A DNA stretch of 64,000 bases from CALMZY01 sp052033915 (GTDB lineage: Bacteria > Verrucomicrobiota > Kiritimatiellia > CAIQIC01 > JAGNIJ01): contig JBPOJF010000006.1 of assembly GCA_052033915.1 (NCBI GenBank), forward strand, positions 186,001-250,000, given 5' to 3'. Of the stretch, positions 60,159-64,000 are shown in pieces. The notes under the pieces are model-generated. The model saw only the letters and a program-made list of their open reading frames with translations. It had not been told where the DNA came from and ran no database searches. Each line of letters opens with the position of its first letter. Position 1 is the stretch's first letter. A program made the position numbers and the translations under genes.

Positions 60159-60860
60159 TCAAGAGCCGCGTGTTCCCACATAGACGCAGCCATTTCCCAA
60201 GTCGCAACGCCCGAGACTGTTCAAAATCGCGAGTTCCTTTTCCATCCTCAGGAACATGCCGGCCACGCGGCTGCTCACCCAGGCTGCCGCCGGTTCCGGC
60301 AAGGGCAGATGGCCCCACCGAACCTTCCGAACCGCCACTTCAAACCGCTTGTTCTTCAGGTACGGAACACCCGTGATTTCATACGATAGGGAAATCGGGC
60401 CCCAGTTGGCGAGAACAAGCGCGGTAAAATCCTCGCTCGTGAAAACGACATTGATCTCGCGGACTCCGAGACGGAAGCCCTCCGAACGAAGGGCCTTCCT
60501 GTTCCGCCTCAGCACCTCGGCGAAATATCCGTTGACCTGCGCTTCGGAAACCACCCGGTCCGCGATGGTGCGGCTGTGAATGGCCTGCTGAAAATACTGA
60601 AGGCTTTCGGCCATCGCGCGGGCATCGGCCGCCGAACCCACCGCTCCGGCCGGCTCGACGGGCCAGAGCAGAAGCCCCAGGGTCCCCAGGACAAGAACGG
60701 TCAGCAGAAGGCGGAACAAGCTCGAGAACAAACGCGCGACGCCGCCGCGCTTCGCCGGAACCAGTTGCGTCAGGTCCAGCCGGCCGGCGCACTGGGCGCA
60801 GAACACGCGACTCAGCTCGTTGAGGGTCCCGCAACGGCTGCACTTGACCTTCATGCTCAT
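60159..60860 (-). CDS. Zinc-ribbon membrane protein
   Basis: 233 residues. An N-terminal zinc ribbon (KCSRCGTLNELSRVFCAQCAG) is followed by one membrane helix (LLLTVLVLGTLGLLLWPV) and a mainly beta extracytoplasmic domain (VREINVVFTSEDFTALVLANW, YLKNKRFEVAVRKVRW). The start overlaps the FmdB-like stop (ATGA). Function unknown. Confidence 0.75.
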   Translation of the reverse strand: MSMKVKCSRCGTLNELSRVFCAQCAGRLDLTQLVPAKRGGVARLFSSLFRLLLTVLVLGTLGLLLWPVEPAGAVGSAADARAMAESLQYFQQAIHSRTIADRVVSEAQVNGYFAEVLRRNRKALRSEGFRLGVREINVVFTSEDFTALVLANWGPISLSYEITGVPYLKNKRFEVAVRKVRWGHLPLPEPAAAWVSSRVAGMFLRMEKELAILNSLGRCDLGNGCVYVGTRGS

Positions 60861-61102
60861 GAGTCTTTTTTCGGCGGCGATTTCTCGGCTTTCTCGGCTT
60901 TCGCGGCCTTCTTGTAGCCGTCGCTCCGATAATCCGTTGCGTAGAAACCCGTCCCTTTGAAGATGATTCCCGCCCCCGCGCCGATTCGCCGCTGAACCTT
61001 ACCCTTGCACTTCGGACAACGCTTCAGCGGCGTGGCGGTGATCTTCTGAAAGGCATCAAAAACGTGCCCGCACTCGAGGCATCCATATTCATATGTCGGC
61101 AT
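60857..61102 (-). CDS. FmdB-family zinc ribbon protein
   Basis: 81 residues. MPTYEYGCLECGHVFDAFQ and KRCPKCKGKVQRRIGAGAGIIF are the FmdB/PF09723 pattern with four zinc-binding cysteines. The tail is Lys/Ala/Glu-rich. The family is described as a putative regulatory protein with no firm role. It is coupled to the next zinc-ribbon gene. Confidence 0.93.
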   Translation of the reverse strand: MPTYEYGCLECGHVFDAFQKITATPLKRCPKCKGKVQRRIGAGAGIIFKGTGFYATDYRSDGYKKAAKAEKAEKSPPKKDS

Positions 61103-61206
61103 GAGAACTTTAACCCCTTACCTATCAACATCATCTGAAAGGCGATCATACTACGGGCACAACAGGGAGTTGTCAAACATGCCTCTGGAGCGTGAACGCC
61201 CGGCGG

Positions 61207-62499
61207 TCACCCGAGAATCGGGGACATCAGGTCAATCGTCTTGCGGACAGCCCCCGCCTTCTCCCTGACAAGATGCCGGGCCTTCTCTCCCAGCGACGCC
61301 CGCCCTGCCGGATCCGCCAGCAACTCCCGCACGGCATCCCGAAGCCCTGCGACATCGCGGACCTGGACCAGCGCGCCTACGTCCAGAAAATCCTGCGCCA
61401 CCACCACGAAGTTCTCCATGTTGGGGCCGACGATGATCGGCTTGCCGCAAAGCGCGGGCTCGATGATATTCTGCCCGCCGTGCTCGCACAGGCTCTTTCC
61501 AACAAAGATGACATCCGCGCACGCGTAGAAGTTTCGCAACTCGCCCGTCGTGTCCACGAGCAGGACGTCCGGCGCGGCGGACACGCCGGCCCTCGCCTCC
61601 GTGCGCCGCACGACGCTCAGCCCGCGGTCGGCGATGGCGGACAAAACCTGGTCCCGTCGTTCCGCGTGCCGGGGAACCAGCACGAGGACAAGTTCCGGGA
61701 TCGTCGCGCGCAACTCCTTATAGATATCGAGCAGGGCTTCTTCCTCGCCGGCCCATGTCGAGCCGCCCAGCAGGATCAAGCGGTCCCGCGCAATGCCGGC
61801 GGCCTGCAACGCGGCGCGCGCCTTTTCTTCGCCGTCGCCGTTGTCGGCCGTCATGTCGTACTTCGCGCTCCCGACCACGTGGAGGCGCGCCGGGTCGGTC
61901 CCGAGGTCGGCCAGCTTCCGACGATCGTCTTCGCTCTGCACGCAAAGCAAGTCCACCTGCGCCAGCAGGGGGCGTGTGAACACGCGCAGCTTGCTGTAGC
62001 CGCTGTAGGAGTGATCGGAGACGCGCCCGTTGATCAGGATCACCGGAACCCCGCCGCGTTTCGCCAGGCGGATCAGGTTCGGCCAGAGCTCGCATTCCAC
62101 CAGCACGAGCGTCTTCGGACGGATGATCGAAAGCGCCCGCTTCATGATGCCGGGGAAGTCGAGCGGCAGGTAGATCAGGACATCCGGGTCCGCGACCTCC
62201 TTTTCGGCGATCCCGTATCCGGTGGATGTCGTCGTGGACAGGACGAACTCCACGCCGGGCCGGCGCGCGCGAAACTCCTTCATGAACCGCAGGGCGACGA
62301 AGATCTCACCCACGCTGACCGCGTGCACCCAGACGCGCCCGCCCTCCCGGAATCGCGCCAGAAGCTCCGGGCTGTATCGCGCGAAGCGCTGGCCGAAATT
62401 CCGCGCGTAGCCGCCGCGCCGCCGCATGCGGACTATCGCGCGCGGGAGCATGAGGATCATCCCGATCGCGAACAATATGTTGTAGAAAAACCAAAGCAT
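61207..62499 (-). CDS. kdtA: 3-deoxy-D-manno-octulosonic acid (Kdo) transferase
   Basis: 430 residues. It adds Kdo to lipid IVA at the inner membrane. An N-terminal anchor helix (MLWFFYNILFAIGMILML) precedes the GT30 domain: WVHAVSVGEIFVA (catalytic Glu), STTTSTGYGIAEK, ECELWPNLI, ILLGGSTWAGEEE, LVPRHAERRD and the donor loop SLCEHGGQNIIEPAL. The ATG at 62499 is used; an upstream in-frame ATG lies inside the word repeat. With lpxB and lpxI it shows an LPS-type outer membrane. Confidence 0.96.
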   Translation of the reverse strand: MLWFFYNILFAIGMILMLPRAIVRMRRRGGYARNFGQRFARYSPELLARFREGGRVWVHAVSVGEIFVALRFMKEFRARRPGVEFVLSTTTSTGYGIAEKEVADPDVLIYLPLDFPGIMKRALSIIRPKTLVLVECELWPNLIRLAKRGGVPVILINGRVSDHSYSGYSKLRVFTRPLLAQVDLLCVQSEDDRRKLADLGTDPARLHVVGSAKYDMTADNGDGEEKARAALQAAGIARDRLILLGGSTWAGEEEALLDIYKELRATIPELVLVLVPRHAERRDQVLSAIADRGLSVVRRTEARAGVSAAPDVLLVDTTGELRNFYACADVIFVGKSLCEHGGQNIIEPALCGKPIIVGPNMENFVVVAQDFLDVGALVQVRDVAGLRDAVRELLADPAGRASLGEKARHLVREKAGAVRKTIDLMSPILG

Positions 62500-62506
62500 A
62501 GTCTTC

Positions 62507-62570
62507 AGTCCAAAGTCCAAGGTCTAAAGTCCAAAGACGTCCGTTCACTTCGGACTTTAAACTTTGGACT
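62507..62570. repeat. Intergenic word array (GGACTTTGGAC type)
   Basis: AGTCCAAAGTCCAAGGTC and TAAAGTCCAAAG are followed by the inverted CGGACTTTAAACTTTGGACT. It lies between xerC and kdtA, both on the minus strand. Same word class as at 11273 and 35069. Confidence 0.8.
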
Positions 62571-62579
62571 GCTTACTCC

Positions 62580-63560
62580 CTACGCCCTCGGATGCGCCTG
62601 TTCATAAACCTGTTTCAACCGCTCCACGGTCACGTGCGTGTAAATCTGCGTTGTCGACAGGCTCGTGTGGCCCAACAGTTCCTGCACGCATCGCAGGTCC
62701 GCGCCGGCGTCGAGCATGTGCGTCGCAAAGCTGTGCCGCAGGGCGTGCGGCGATATGCCCGCGTTCAACCCGGCAAAGGCCAGGTACTTCTTCATCACCC
62801 TTTCCATGGAGCGGGTCGTCAGGCGTCCGCCGTTCCGGTTCAGGAACAGGCCCGGCGGCATCCCTGTTTTCCCCAGAGCCGCCCAGCACAGGTCGCGCCG
62901 TTCCATCGCGGCGCGCAAGGCCTGGTGGGCCGGCCGCCCGAAAGGGCAAAACCGCTCCTTCTTCCCCTTGCCGCGGACCTTGGCCACGCCCGAAAGAAAA
63001 TCCACGTCCGCATCGGTCAGCGAGGCCAGTTCGCTGATTCGCATGCCGGTGCTGTAGAGAAGCTCCAGCATCGCGGCATCGCGGCGGCGCGCGTACTCGG
63101 CCCAACCGCGCACAGCCTTCCCCGCCGGACCGGCTTCCTCCACGGGCATCTTGGCCGGCGCCTGCAACAGGCGGTTGACCTCCGCGACGGTCAACACCGA
63201 GGGCAGCCGCCTTGACTTCTTCGGAACCTGTAGTCCCGAAAAGGGATTGAGCTCCACCTTCTCCTCGCGGACGAGAAACTTGTAGAACGACCGCAGGCTC
63301 GAGACCTTGCGGCCCGTCGTCGCGGGCGCCATCCCGGCCTTCTGAAAGCCGGCGAGAAACCTGCGCGCCGTGTACCGGTCCGCCTCGCTCCACTTGAACG
63401 GGCTCCTGGCCTCCGGCCCCCAGACCGCGCCGGCATACTGACGGATGTCGAGCAGGTAGTTGTTCACGGTATGCTCCGACGCGTTCCGTTCGGCGCTCAT
63501 GTACCGGAGGAATTGCGCCACGCACGGATCGCCGCCGACATCCTCGAGGGAAAGGGTCAT
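62580..63560 (-). CDS. xerC: Tyrosine recombinase XerC/XerD
   Basis: 326 residues. N-terminal SAM-like core-binding domain (residues 10-110), then the catalytic domain with Arg in STGMRISELASL, Lys in VRGKGKKERF, HALRHSFATH (H-x-x-R), GHTSLSTTQIYTH with the final His and Tyr. It is probably the chromosomal dimer-resolution recombinase rather than a phage integrase, as no phage genes are near. A 15-20 residue insert (APAKMPVEEAGPAGKAVRGWAE) lies in the catalytic domain. XerC versus XerD is not resolved. Start overlaps the upstream stop (ATGA). Confidence 0.93.
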   Translation of the reverse strand: MTLSLEDVGGDPCVAQFLRYMSAERNASEHTVNNYLLDIRQYAGAVWGPEARSPFKWSEADRYTARRFLAGFQKAGMAPATTGRKVSSLRSFYKFLVREEKVELNPFSGLQVPKKSRRLPSVLTVAEVNRLLQAPAKMPVEEAGPAGKAVRGWAEYARRRDAAMLELLYSTGMRISELASLTDADVDFLSGVAKVRGKGKKERFCPFGRPAHQALRAAMERRDLCWAALGKTGMPPGLFLNRNGGRLTTRSMERVMKKYLAFAGLNAGISPHALRHSFATHMLDAGADLRCVQELLGHTSLSTTQIYTHVTVERLKQVYEQAHPRA

Positions 63561-64000
63561 TCGGGCGATCCCTCGCTTCCGGCGGCCGGGCGGCTTTTCG
63601 CCGAAGCGGGAATGCCATACTGCGCGGCAACCTGTTCGTAGTTCGGAATCTGCTCCGCGTAGCGCCTGAGCATCTTCTTGAGGGAAGCCGCCTGCTTCGG
63701 CGAGAGGCTCTTGCGCTGGCCATACTGACGGGAAAGCGATTCATAGAACTTCTGATCGTCCCATTCGCGGCGGCCGCGCTTCGTCGGCGGCTTCCACGTC
63801 TTGACCTCTTTCAGCAGTTCCAGCAGAGGCCCGCTTTCCTTGTCTTCCGCCGCGGCGGTCTCGTGCAGTCCAAGCTCCTCCTTCATGGATTCGAAGTCCG
63901 GAATCTGGTCGGAGTACTTCATCACCATCCGGTCCAGGTAGTGGATCTGGTTCGGCGAAAGACTCCGCCCGCTTTCGAACTGCGTGCGCAGCGAGTTCGC
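63557..64000 (-). CDS. Partial protein with tandem S-L-S-P-x-Q repeats
   Basis: 147 codons; the 5' end lies beyond the window, as the frame stays open to 64000. Two units of about 43 residues share the order SLRTQFESGRSLSPNQIHYL...YSDQIPDFESMKEELGL and SLSRQYGQRKSLSPKQAASL...YAEQIPNYEQVAAQYGI, separated by a charged linker. The SLSPxQ-helix unit occurs in several nucleic-acid proteins, but I cannot name the family. It is translationally coupled to xerC. Confidence 0.65.
   Translation of the reverse strand, partial: ANSLRTQFESGRSLSPNQIHYLDRMVMKYSDQIPDFESMKEELGLHETAAAEDKESGPLLELLKEVKTWKPPTKRGRREWDDQKFYESLSRQYGQRKSLSPKQAASLKKMLRRYAEQIPNYEQVAAQYGIPASAKSRPAAGSEGSPE

Noticed and set aside
62580..63560. 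Phage or integron integrase
   Set aside because: Catalytic text and housekeeping neighbours fit XerC/D; no attachment site, cassette or phage gene is nearby.

Overview
The window is a GC-rich, gene-dense stretch of a diderm bacterial chromosome. LpxI, LpxB and KdtA indicate lipid A/Kdo lipopolysaccharide; MurB and an LpoB-like lipoprotein indicate peptidoglycan. GspE/GspF-type machinery, two short pilins ending in a cysteine-containing loop, a B12 adenosyltransferase and a SufBCDSU-only iron-sulfur route fit the PVC superphylum (Kiritimatiellota/Verrucomicrobiota-like) or a neighbouring uncultured phylum. That placement is inferred from gene content and style; no rRNA gene is present to settle it.

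Layout. 0-8.4 kb: an AmrS radical SAM enzyme (cut by the window edge) divergent from a Memo-like AmrB, then a minus-strand Suf operon (Rrf2 regulator, DUF59 remnant, sufC-B-D-S-U) ending in pdxH. 8.5-10.3 kb: a small disrupted accessory island (frameshifted ORF, transposase-like fragment, methyltransferase). 10.3-20 kb: murB, PduO-type cobalamin adenosyltransferase, DUF155 protein, prenyl diphosphate synthase, lpxI-oxidoreductase-lpxB, a YdjM-like hydrolase and a large NapH/NapG-like polyferredoxin. 20-34 kb: two divergent, tightly overlapping operons that I read as an osmolyte island: glucosyl-3-phosphoglycerate synthase, a HAD phosphatase, three GT4 enzymes, a GH130 enzyme, an MscS channel, a GH13 phosphorylase of the glucosylglycerate/sucrose type and glycerate kinase. 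33.6-40 kb: a B12/radical SAM protein, glycogen synthase, TrkA-TrkH, then tRNA-Glu flanked by a 90-bp direct repeat. 40.5-44 kb: two envelope lipoproteins and a GT-C-like membrane protein. 44-52.6 kb: type IV pilus/type II secretion genes with two sigma-54 promoters and an NtrC-family regulator. 52.7-64 kb: TPR protein, ABC exporter, argH, a secreted unknown, dtd, a degenerate ABC-class ATPase, zinc ribbon proteins, kdtA, a XerC/D recombinase and a partial repeat protein.

How the genes work together. The strongest functional story is the 20-39.8 kb block. GpgS plus a phosphatase would make glucosylglycerate from 3-phosphoglycerate and NDP-glucose. The GH13_18-type enzyme would phosphorolyse it to glucose-1-phosphate and glycerate, and glycerate kinase would return glycerate to glycolysis. 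The extra GT4 enzymes and GH130 suggest a mannosylated derivative. MscS within the operon and TrkAH nearby point to salt or osmotic adaptation.

A second theme is non-coding structure. Short tandem and inverted words (GGACTTTGGAC, GGAAACCGGAAAC and GTTTCAAGTTT types) sit in many intergenic gaps and often read into the preceding gene, giving similar C-terminal tails on unrelated proteins. A separate TTTTCCAA-n-TTGGAAAA palindrome family occurs at two loci.
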